Shown in pieces: positions 1 through 6,577 of a stretch of DNA of 41,482 bases (positions are counted from its first letter, which is position 1; each line of letters opens with the position of its first letter). Below the pieces are notes generated by a model. That model saw nothing but the letters and a program-made list of their open reading frames with translations. It ran no database searches and was not told where the DNA came from. Both the position numbers and the translations under genes were made by a program. Origin of the DNA: Verrucomicrobiota bacterium. Its GTDB lineage: Bacteria; Verrucomicrobiota; Verrucomicrobiia; Opitutales; Oceanipulchritudinaceae. The stretch is taken from NCBI GenBank assembly GCA_009908535.1, contig JAAAOD010000155.1, forward strand, positions 1 to 41,482, in the 5' to 3' direction.

Positions 1-240
1 GACGGAGATCGGCAGCCCCGCCTTCACCGCCATGATGCGCGCGTCGACGATAAGCGAGTACGGAAGTTTCCGCAGGTACCGCATCGCGATCAGGTTCCAC
101 ATGCTGACCGGAGCGCCGGAGGAGAAGGCCTTCAACCAGACGCTGAGGAAGGATCCCACAATGAAGAGCAGGATGAGGAGAATGATGAGACCGATGATGG
201 CCCCGATTTGCGGGAGGGTCAGAGCGAGCATTGTATTCAT
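1..240 (-). CDS. floA: Flotillin-like protein FloA, N-terminal part (cut by window edge)
   Basis: The first 80 residues of a flotillin-like membrane scaffold protein are present and the rest lies beyond the left edge. Residues about 10-32 form one long hydrophobic membrane segment (IGAIIGLIILLILLFIVG). It is followed by a juxtamembrane stretch with SVWLKAFSSGAPV and the conserved RYLRKLPYSLIVDARIMAVKAG-type region. FloA proteins assemble in functional membrane microdomains. The ATG overlaps the stop of the short NfeD gene (ATGA, 237-240), so the two are probably translationally coupled. The order NfeD protease, short NfeD, FloA is a well-known conserved neighbourhood. Identity is confident; the C-terminal SPFH region cannot be seen. 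Confidence 0.88.
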   Translation of the reverse strand, partial: MNTMLALTLPQIGAIIGLIILLILLFIVGSFLSVWLKAFSSGAPVSMWNLIAMRYLRKLPYSLIVDARIMAVKAGLPISV

Positions 241-698
241 TTTCTTACGACAATTAGGTGAAAGGGACTGGAGCGGAGAACTTTGACGGGGGTGTCCTTT
301 TCAAGGTAGCCGTCCTCGGAGTAGGCCGTCCGGACCTCGCCGTCGATTTCGACCCTGCCGCTGGGGGCAAGGGTTGTCAAGGTGACCCCCTCGCAACCAA
401 CGAGCTTTTCGCGCGGTTGCTGGTTCACCTTGGCGTCGATGCTCTGCTTCAGGGAGAGCTGGTTGCCGAAGCGCGAGTTCGATATGAAGCGAATCTCGAC
501 GAAAAACATCGTGATGGCGCCGACGAGGCCGCCGATGATCACCCCGATGGCGGCGATGAGACCGAATTCCGTGTAGGTCAGACTCGCGGCGACCAGCAGA
601 AGAATTCCCCCGATGACGGCGAGCACACCGCCCGGAAGGAAGATCTCGAAGAAAAAGAGGATAAAGGCGGTGATGAGGAGACCAACAATCAGCGTCAT
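237..698 (-). CDS. Short NfeD-family membrane protein
   Basis: This 153-residue protein is an NfeD short form. Two to three N-terminal membrane helices fill residues about 1-68 (LIVGLLITAFILFFFEIF, GGVLAVIGGILLLVAASL, GLIAAIGVIIGGLVGAI). The C-terminus from about 100 is an OB-fold NfeD domain with VTLTTLAPSGRVEIDGE and a terminal V.SSPFHLIVVRK strand. Partner NfeD proteins are thought to work with flotillins and stomatins in membrane quality control. It sits between the long NfeD protease and floA and overlaps both by four bases (ATGA), implying a coupled operon. Nothing is missing relative to the family. Confidence 0.85.
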   Translation of the reverse strand: MTLIVGLLITAFILFFFEIFLPGGVLAVIGGILLLVAASLTYTEFGLIAAIGVIIGGLVGAITMFFVEIRFISNSRFGNQLSLKQSIDAKVNQQPREKLVGCEGVTLTTLAPSGRVEIDGEVRTAYSEDGYLEKDTPVKVLRSSPFHLIVVRK

Positions 699-2305
699 GA
701 TGCCTCCTCCTCCTTGTCCACAAGCAGGCAGAAATGGCGGTACCCCGTCACGATAATGGGCGTGTCCCGGTCAAGGGACCCCACCCCCACAGTGGCCTGG
801 TACCGTTTGCCCCCGATCTCCACCTCGCCCAGAGGATGCAGGGGACGCGTGACCCGGCCGCGCGAACCGACATCGGGGAGGCTGTTCGTCCCGGCAATCT
901 GGCTGCCGCCGGTGACCGTGCGGTCCGGCATCGCTCCTGCGGTCTGGTGGACGAGGCGCCCGTACACCGGCATCACGGGAAGGAAACGCCAGATGAGAAT
1001 GAGCCCGAGAACGGCGATGGCAAAGGCCCCCAGCACCTCGTACAGCGCCATCCAGAGCGAATCGGCATCCACCGTGAAGGTGAAGCCGCCGCCGTCCTTC
1101 GGCGCCGGCCAGACGTCGGCCAGCGACCACAAAAGCGCCCCGAAAATGAAGAGAATGCCGACGATCATGAAGACGAAGGTCCCCGGTAACAGGAAGATAT
1201 CCACCACGATCAGGACGAGGCCGATGAGGAAAAAGAGCAGCCCTTCCAGACCGGCCAGTCCGGCAAGGTAGTTGCTTGCAAAGACGATCGCGACAAGGGT
1301 CAGACCGGCGATGCCCATGATCCCGAATCCGGGCGTCTTGAATTCGACAAAGAGGCCGAGGAGACCGAGGCCAAGGAGAAGCGGGGCGATGGAATTCAGG
1401 TATTTGGCGGCTTCCTCCGACCAGGAGATCTCGAAATCGACAAGATTGGCGCGCTCCTCCCCGTAGCGGTCGGCAAGGAGCGATTCCACGTCGTCGCTGA
1501 TGCCCTCGGCAAGCAGGGGCCTCGGCGGATCGCCAAAGCTCTGGCGCGCCTCCTTCGCGGTGAGGGAGAGGAGTTCGCCGGGTTCTTTCAGGATCTCGCC
1601 GTCGATTTCCAGCTCGTAGTCGAGATCCGCCATCGCCTGGATGACCCGCGCCCGGTAGGGATAACGATCGGTATAGCTGCGCATGCGCGCCATGAGATAG
1701 CTGTTGATCTTGGCCTTCATGCTCTCGTCGATCTCCTGGCCACCGCCCGAGACCACGGCCGCCGCCCCCATCACCCCGTCGGGAGCGAAATAGATGGCAT
1801 CCGTCGCCATGGAGATATAGGCCCCCGCGGAAATGGCGTCCTTGTTGACGAAAGTGATCGTTTCGCCCTCGAAGCGGTCGAGGAGTTCCATCATTTCCAG
1901 CGTCACGTCAAGGCGTCCTCCCGGCGTGTCCATATCGATGAGGAGGACTTCCACCTCTTCGCGGATCGCCTGTTTGATCGCCCGGCGCAGGATGAAGAGG
2001 TTCGGTTGGGAAATGGCCTCGGTGATGGGCACGCGATAGACGTCGACGATTTCGCCGGGATCCAGCTTCCGGAGAAATTCCGAGGCGGCGGCGGCCGCCT
2101 CCTCCGCCCCGGCGGGTTCCGGCTCACCGGTTGCGGGAGGAGCGGCCTCCTCCGGCGATTCCGCCCCGGGGGCGGGCGCTTCCTCCGCGCCCTCGCCGCC
2201 CTTGAGCACGTTGACTGGATCCTCCTCCTGGGAAAGCAGGTTGGCGCCGCCGACGAGGGCGAGGGCGCAAAGGGAAAGGAGCATAACTGGGCTGCGCTTT
2301 GTCAT
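695..2305 (-). CDS. Long-form NfeD protein, ClpP-class membrane serine protease
   Basis: The product of about 536 residues is an NfeD1b-type protein. A signal/anchor segment lies at residues 6-24, followed by an Ala/Glu/Pro-rich low-complexity linker (about 35-76). A ClpP-class protease domain covers about 85-290. It shows the DTPGGRLDV motif (residues 126-134) and S159 within ISAGAYISMA, which matches the family nucleophile; K197 or K199 is the likely general base. Several membrane helices (about 335-470) and a C-terminal OB-fold NfeD domain (GSRGRVTRPLHPLGEVEI) follow. I chose the ATG at 2305 because it opens directly into the signal segment; the frame continues upstream, antisense to queG. 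It heads the NfeD-NfeD-FloA operon and is divergent from queG. Confidence 0.88.
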   Translation of the reverse strand: MTKRSPVMLLSLCALALVGGANLLSQEEDPVNVLKGGEGAEEAPAPGAESPEEAAPPATGEPEPAGAEEAAAAASEFLRKLDPGEIVDVYRVPITEAISQPNLFILRRAIKQAIREEVEVLLIDMDTPGGRLDVTLEMMELLDRFEGETITFVNKDAISAGAYISMATDAIYFAPDGVMGAAAVVSGGGQEIDESMKAKINSYLMARMRSYTDRYPYRARVIQAMADLDYELEIDGEILKEPGELLSLTAKEARQSFGDPPRPLLAEGISDDVESLLADRYGEERANLVDFEISWSEEAAKYLNSIAPLLLGLGLLGLFVEFKTPGFGIMGIAGLTLVAIVFASNYLAGLAGLEGLLFFLIGLVLIVVDIFLLPGTFVFMIVGILFIFGALLWSLADVWPAPKDGGGFTFTVDADSLWMALYEVLGAFAIAVLGLILIWRFLPVMPVYGRLVHQTAGAMPDRTVTGGSQIAGTNSLPDVGSRGRVTRPLHPLGEVEIGGKRYQATVGVGSLDRDTPIIVTGYRHFCLLVDKEEEAS

Positions 2306-2354
2306 TGTCCTGTCCCTACCTAAACCCCTTTTTTCCGTTGCACAAGTTTTCGCC

Positions 2355-3377
2355 ATGCAGAAGAGTCCACGCCAGTGCAGGGAGGAGGTGGAACGGCGGG
2401 CCGCGGAACTGGGGCTCGCCCCGGTAGGCGTGGCCCCGGTCGACGGCGATGTCCGCGCCGGGGAATTCCGCCGCTGGCTCATGGAAGGCCAGCACGGCGA
2501 CATGGCGTGGATGGCGCGCGACCCCGAACGCCGCACGAGCCCGGCCAGGGTCCTGCCGGAGGCGCGCCGCGTCCTCGCCTTCGGACTGAATTACTACCAG
2601 CCCGAACCGGAGCGCCGGGGCCGTATCGCCAAGTACGCCCTCGGCAAGGACTACCATAAGGTCCTCCTGAAAAAGCTGAAGCGGATCTGCGAGCTTCTGC
2701 GCGAAGAAGGCGGGGTGAACCGCCCCTACGTCGACACGGGTCCTCTTCTCGAAAAGCCGATCGCCGCCCTCGCCGGCCTCGGCTGGCAGGGGAAGAACAC
2801 CATGCTTCTCAACGGGGAGGACGGACAGTGGCTCTTCCTCGGCTTCATCCTCACCTCCCTCCCCCTGCCCGCGGATGAGCCGGTGCGGGATCGCTGCGGA
2901 AGCTGTACCCGCTGTATCGACGTCTGCCCGACCCGCGCCATCACCGCGCCCTACCAGCTCGACGCCCGCAAGTGCATTTCCTACCTCACCATCGAACACA
3001 AGGGGCCGATCCCGCCCGCCTACCGCCGCCTTATCGGGGATCATCTGTACGGCTGTGACGACTGTCTCGATGTCTGCCCGTGGAACAAGTGGGCCCGCCG
3101 GACGCGCGAGGCCGCCTTCTCCCCGCGCCTGTATCCGGACCTTCGCGACATGCTCGCCCTGGACGAGGAGGCCTTCCATGCCACCTTCGCCGGCTCCCCC
3201 ATCCGCCGCCTGAAACGGGCCCGCTGGCTGCGCAACGTCTGCGTGGTCCTCGGCAACGTCGGCACCGCGGAAGATCTGCCCGCCCTGCGGACGGCAGCCG
3301 GGGATCCGGACCCCCTCATCGCCGAACACGCGGCCTGGGCGATCGGGGAGATCACTGCGCGCGCAGCCGCACGATGA
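2355..3377 (+). CDS. queG: Epoxyqueuosine reductase
   Basis: QueG catalyses the last step of queuosine synthesis on tRNA, reducing epoxyqueuosine with cobalamin and two [4Fe-4S] clusters. The 340-residue product has the family signature D127 in VDTGP (the likely general acid). It has cluster ligands C181, C184, C187 and C191 (CGSCTRCIDVCP) and C207, C234, C237 and C241 (YGCDDCLDVCP). The C-terminus (about 285-335) is a short HEAT-like repeat tail (LRTAAGDPDPLIAEHAAWAI). The start at 2355 gives the usual N-terminus; the frame stays open upstream but there it is antisense to the NfeD gene. Its last 26 bases overlap the convergent Smr gene. Only 49 bases separate it from the divergent NfeD operon. 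Confidence 0.94.
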   Translation: MQKSPRQCREEVERRAAELGLAPVGVAPVDGDVRAGEFRRWLMEGQHGDMAWMARDPERRTSPARVLPEARRVLAFGLNYYQPEPERRGRIAKYALGKDYHKVLLKKLKRICELLREEGGVNRPYVDTGPLLEKPIAALAGLGWQGKNTMLLNGEDGQWLFLGFILTSLPLPADEPVRDRCGSCTRCIDVCPTRAITAPYQLDARKCISYLTIEHKGPIPPAYRRLIGDHLYGCDDCLDVCPWNKWARRTREAAFSPRLYPDLRDMLALDEEAFHATFAGSPIRRLKRARWLRNVCVVLGNVGTAEDLPALRTAAGDPDPLIAEHAAWAIGEITARAAAR

Positions 3378-3627
3378 CGGCGCCCCAGCCCCCCGCGTTG
3401 CCCGGCGCCGGCGCGTAGCTTTCCACCTCCGCATGGCGTTCCAGCAGCGCGAATACCTGGCGGCGCAGCACGCCCATCCCCTTGCCGTGAATGATGCGGA
3501 CATCGCGGATGTCCTTTTCCCGGCAGACCTCGAGGTAGGCCAGCACCACCTCCTTCACCTCGGCAGGTTGAAAGGCATGCAGGTCAAGAACGCCGTCCAC
3601 CGGCATTTCCATCGGTTCGTCCTCCAT
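3352..3627 (-). CDS. Stand-alone Smr-domain protein
   Basis: This 91-residue protein is essentially a single Smr (small MutS-related) domain. It shows the LDLHAFQPAEV motif (residues about 14-24), a central helix, and the HGKGMGVLRRQV loop (about 47-58) that defines the fold. Smr domains bind nucleic acids and several are endonucleases acting on DNA or on mRNA at stalled ribosomes; which applies here cannot be told. Stand-alone forms of this size are common. An alternative ATG lies five codons in (MEMPVDG). The gene converges on queG with a 26-base overlap and is divergent from frr. Confidence 0.85.
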   Translation of the reverse strand: MEDEPMEMPVDGVLDLHAFQPAEVKEVVLAYLEVCREKDIRDVRIIHGKGMGVLRRQVFALLERHAEVESYAPAPGNAGGWGAVIVRLRAQ

Positions 3628-3682
3628 CTTCGATCAAGAAGCTAAGCGACCTTCCGTCCCGCCGCAAGGCGCACAAGCAGGC

Positions 3683-3712
3683 TTGAACCCTGATACCCTG
3701 CCGCTCTACATT
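3683..3712 (+). promoter_or_regulatory. Putative sigma70-type promoter for frr
   Basis: TTGAAC (3683-3688) and TACATT (3707-3712) are separated by 18 bases, giving 4/6 matches to each consensus box. They lie about 30 bases upstream of the frr start. A clear Shine-Dalgarno AAAGGA (3730-3735) sits six bases before the frr ATG. The promoter is a reading by eye and unproven. Confidence 0.35.
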
Positions 3713-3741
3713 TCCGAAAACCCTCAGCGAAAGGACATTCC

Positions 3742-4311
3742 ATGGATTACGAAACGATTCTTCTTGAAGCGCAGGACGCGATGGACGCGGCCGTCAAACA
3801 CGCCACCCATGAATTTTCCACCCTCCATACGGGCAAGGCGGCCCCAAGCATGATCGAAAATGTGAGTGTCGATGTGGAAGCCTACGGCACCAGCATGCCC
3901 CTGCGGGAACTGGGGGCCATCACGGTGCCCGACAACCGCACCCTGCAGGTGCAGCCGTGGGACAAGAACACCGTCAAAGCCGTGGAAAAGGCGATCCGCA
4001 ATGCCGGCCTCGGTCTCAATCCCGTTTCCCGCGGCGGCGGAACCATTATCGTCCCCGTACCCGAGCTTTCCGGGGACCGGCGCAAGGAACTGGTCAAGAT
4101 GGCTTCCTCTCACGCCGAGGACAGCCGTGTTTCCGTGCGCCAGGCCCGCCATCACGCCATGGAGGAATTAAAGAAGCTCAAGAATGAGGGACACGTTTCC
4201 GAGGACGACATCAAGCGCCACGAAAAGGAAATCCAGGAAGAGACGGACAAGCACGTGGCCTTGATCAATGAGGCCCTCGCCGCCAAGGAAGACGAGTTGA
4301 TGACGGTTTAA
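3742..4311 (+). CDS. frr: Ribosome recycling factor
   Basis: RRF, with EF-G, splits the post-termination ribosome so that subunits can be reused. The 189-residue length is slightly above the usual 185. The family landmarks are present: an N-terminal helix with HEFSTLHTGKAAP (typical form R.GRA.P), domain II strands, the SRGGGTIIVPVPELSGDRRKEL stretch and the long C-terminal helices ending in EELKKLKNEGHVSEDD. The start is supported by a good Shine-Dalgarno (AAAGGA, six bases upstream). Unlike many bacteria, frr here is not next to pyrH, tsf or rpsB; proB follows 34 bases downstream on the same strand and may be co-transcribed. Confidence 0.96.
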   Translation: MDYETILLEAQDAMDAAVKHATHEFSTLHTGKAAPSMIENVSVDVEAYGTSMPLRELGAITVPDNRTLQVQPWDKNTVKAVEKAIRNAGLGLNPVSRGGGTIIVPVPELSGDRRKELVKMASSHAEDSRVSVRQARHHAMEELKKLKNEGHVSEDDIKRHEKEIQEETDKHVALINEALAAKEDELMTV

Positions 4312-4345
4312 GGCCGTTCCCGACCGCGCTACCACATCTCCGGCC

Positions 4346-5449
4346 ATGGAATTCCTGAAGGCGAACGCCCGGCGCATGGTCGTCAAGATCGGGACGCACT
4401 CGCTGACGGGACCCGACGGCCTCGTTGATGAATCGCGGCTCGCGGACCTGTGCCGTCAGGTCGCCCTCGTGCGCGCTTCCGGACTCGACGTCGTCCTCGT
4501 CTCCTCGGGAGCGGTCGGCATGGGCCTCGGGCTCCTCGGAAAACGGAGCCGTCCCGAAGAGCTCGCCGATTTGCAGGCCTGCGCCGCCATCGGGCAATCG
4601 CGGCTCGTCGAGGTCTGGCGCAGCGGCCTCGAAGCGCACGGCCTCACCGCCGCGCAGATCCTCCTCACCCGCGAGGACATCCGCGGGCGCCGGCGCCATC
4701 TCGCCGTCCGTGGCACCCTCGAACGCCTGCTCGCCCTACGGACGGTGCCCATCGTCAACGAGAACGACACCGTCAGCGCCGATGAAATCAAATTCGGAGA
4801 CAACGACATCCTCAGCGCTCTCGTCGCAAGCCTCCTCAAGGCCGACCTGCTCGTCATTCTCTCCACCATTCCGGGCCTCCTGCGCGACAAGGGCGAAGGG
4901 GAACGGGTCCCGGTCGTCACGGAAATCACCGAAGACGTCCGGCGCATGGCCGGCGATACCGGCGACCCGAACGCCACCGGCGGCATGGTCACCAAACTGG
5001 AGGCCGCCCACCTTGCCACGCGCTCGGGTTGCGGGGTCTTCATCGGTTCCTCGCGGGCGGAGGGAATTCTCCCGTCCGTTTGCCGGGGCAGTGCGAAGGG
5101 CACCTTTTTCGTGCCCGCCAAGGCCTCGCTGGCCGCCCGCAAGCGGTGGATCGCCTTCTTCGAGCATCCGCAGGGATGCCTGCGCCTCGATGAGGGGGCC
5201 GTCGCCGCGGTCCGCGACCGCAGCGCAAGCCTTCTTGCTAAAGGCATCGTCGCCGTGGAAGGAGAGTTTCCGGACCAGGCCGTCGTGCGTCTCGCCAATG
5301 CCGGGGGCCGGGAGTTCGCCCGCGGGATCTGCGGTTTCCCCGCCCATGAGATCCACCGCCTTTGCGGTCTTGATTCCGCGGCCATCCGCCGCGAATTTCC
5401 GGGGCGGCGTCCGGAGATCGTCCACCGCGACAGCCTTGTCTTGTTGTGA
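4346..5449 (+). CDS. proB: Glutamate 5-kinase with C-terminal PUA domain
   Basis: ProB phosphorylates L-glutamate to glutamyl-5-phosphate, the first step of proline synthesis. The 367-residue product has an amino acid kinase domain. Visible motifs are VVKIGTHSL near the start, the VSSGAVGMGLGLL loop, the NENDTVSADEIKFGDND substrate loop and ATGGMVTKLEAA before the last kinase helices. A C-terminal PUA domain follows (about 275-360, with DEGAVAAVRDRSASLLAKGI). Length and order fit the full-length family form. It follows frr by 34 bases. proA is not in the window. The 3' end is followed by a stem-loop at 5465-5486 before the convergent manA. Confidence 0.95.
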   Translation: MEFLKANARRMVVKIGTHSLTGPDGLVDESRLADLCRQVALVRASGLDVVLVSSGAVGMGLGLLGKRSRPEELADLQACAAIGQSRLVEVWRSGLEAHGLTAAQILLTREDIRGRRRHLAVRGTLERLLALRTVPIVNENDTVSADEIKFGDNDILSALVASLLKADLLVILSTIPGLLRDKGEGERVPVVTEITEDVRRMAGDTGDPNATGGMVTKLEAAHLATRSGCGVFIGSSRAEGILPSVCRGSAKGTFFVPAKASLAARKRWIAFFEHPQGCLRLDEGAVAAVRDRSASLLAKGIVAVEGEFPDQAVVRLANAGGREFARGICGFPAHEIHRLCGLDSAAIRREFPGRRPEIVHRDSLVLL

Positions 5450-5464
5450 CCGGAAAAGCCGTTC

Positions 5465-5486
5465 GCCGACGTCGTGAGACGTTGGC
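5465..5486. terminator. Stem-loop between convergent proB and manA
   Basis: A nine-base-pair stem (5465-5473 with 5478-5486, one G-T pair) closes a GTGA loop, which in RNA would be a stable GNRA tetraloop. There is no T-tract on the plus strand. On the minus strand a short T run appears about 8 bases after the hairpin. It sits between convergent genes, so it could act as a weak bidirectional terminator or mRNA 3'-end stabiliser. Confidence 0.5.
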
Positions 5487-5522
5487 CCGCCACCAGACAG
5501 GCCGAGCCCCCCGGAGGGAAGA

Positions 5523-6482
5523 CTATTTGCGCCCCTTCTTCCCGGGCTGGAAAAAGTGGTCGGTGATGAGGACGACGGAGGGCTCGCGGGCTTCCCAGTT
5601 GGTCACTTCCCCGTATGGGAGGAGAAGGTTGTCGCCCCGTCGGGCGCGGAAGCCGTCCCCGTTGGCGAGGGATCCCTCCACGACACTGAGAATGCGCGCT
5701 TCCTCCCCGGCGCTGAAGGCCATGGACTCCCCGGGCTGGAAGGAGCGGCGCCGCAGGCGGAACTCTTCCGCATCCGCGAGCACCGCCTCCTTTTCCCCGG
5801 CATGAATCATTTCGGGGGCCGTATCGGAAAAATTGATCGACTGCATGGATTCCTCCACATGCAGTTGGCGCGGTTGGCCATCAAGGCCCTTCCGGCCCCA
5901 GTCGTAGACACGGTACGTCGTATCCGAATTCTGCTGGATCTCCAAGATGAGATTCCCCGCATCAATGGCATGGAGGCGTCCGCTCGGGACAAAAAGGGAA
6001 TCACCGGGCCGGCTGGGAAGTCGCTGGACCCGTTCTTCCACCTCCTCCTTTGCAATCGCGGTACGGAATTCCTCCGGCGTCACCCCGGGTTTCAGGCCGA
6101 CAAGCAGGGCTGCTTCCGGCGTGGCTTCGACGATGTACCAGTTTTCCGTCTTCGGCTCCCCCCCGAGTTTCGGCGCCACCCCGGCCGGCGGATGCACCTG
6201 CAGGCTGAGCCGCTGCTCGCAATCGAGCCACTTGACCAGGATGGGGAAGGGCCTGTCCGAGGGCCAGCCCGGTCCGAGCAGCCATTCAGCGCGCTCCGCG
6301 CGCAGCTGGCTCAGGCTCAGGCCCTGCTCGGGGAAAAAGGAATCCGCTTCCGGACGGTCCACCAGTTCCCAGCTCTCGCCGATGGGCTTTTCCCCGGGAA
6401 GGCTTCGCCCTAGGGCCTTTTCCAGGGACCTGCCCCCCCAGACTCGTTCCTGATAAAGGGGTGCTGCTTTCAAGTAGCGCAT
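5523..6482 (-). CDS. manA: Mannose-6-phosphate isomerase, class I
   Basis: ManA interconverts mannose 6-phosphate and fructose 6-phosphate, feeding GDP-mannose and related sugars into glycan synthesis. The 319-residue product is the short class I cupin form. Zinc-binding residues are visible as Q95 and H97 in SLQVHPPAG, E113 in EPKTENWYI, and H171 in PSGRLHAIDAG. The EIQQNSDTTYRVYDW signature follows at about 187-201. It is transcribed convergently to proB and divergently from ftsK. It may supply precursor for the glycan locus at the other end of the window, but that link is inference. Confidence 0.92.
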   Translation of the reverse strand: MRYLKAAPLYQERVWGGRSLEKALGRSLPGEKPIGESWELVDRPEADSFFPEQGLSLSQLRAERAEWLLGPGWPSDRPFPILVKWLDCEQRLSLQVHPPAGVAPKLGGEPKTENWYIVEATPEAALLVGLKPGVTPEEFRTAIAKEEVEERVQRLPSRPGDSLFVPSGRLHAIDAGNLILEIQQNSDTTYRVYDWGRKGLDGQPRQLHVEESMQSINFSDTAPEMIHAGEKEAVLADAEEFRLRRRSFQPGESMAFSAGEEARILSVVEGSLANGDGFRARRGDNLLLPYGEVTNWEAREPSVVLITDHFFQPGKKGRK

Positions 6483-6491
6483 CCGTCAATT

Positions 6492-6520
6492 TTGAAAAAG
6501 GCATTTCAGCCTGGTCAAAT
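6492..6520 (+). promoter_or_regulatory. Putative sigma70-type promoter for ftsK
   Basis: TTGAAA (6492-6497, 5/6) and TCAAAT (6515-6520, 4/6) are separated by 17 bases. They lie 57 bases upstream of the chosen ftsK start, in the gap divergent from manA. This is a by-eye prediction. Confidence 0.4.
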
Positions 6521-6577
6521 CTCAATCCTGCCTTGTCATGGGAAAGCCCGTATCCTAGCAATAGAGCGTTCTCGAAC

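Noticed and set aside
2306..2536. Longer N-terminus for the NfeD protease
   Set aside because: The extra residues lie antisense to queG and precede the signal segment that begins at the ATG at 2305.
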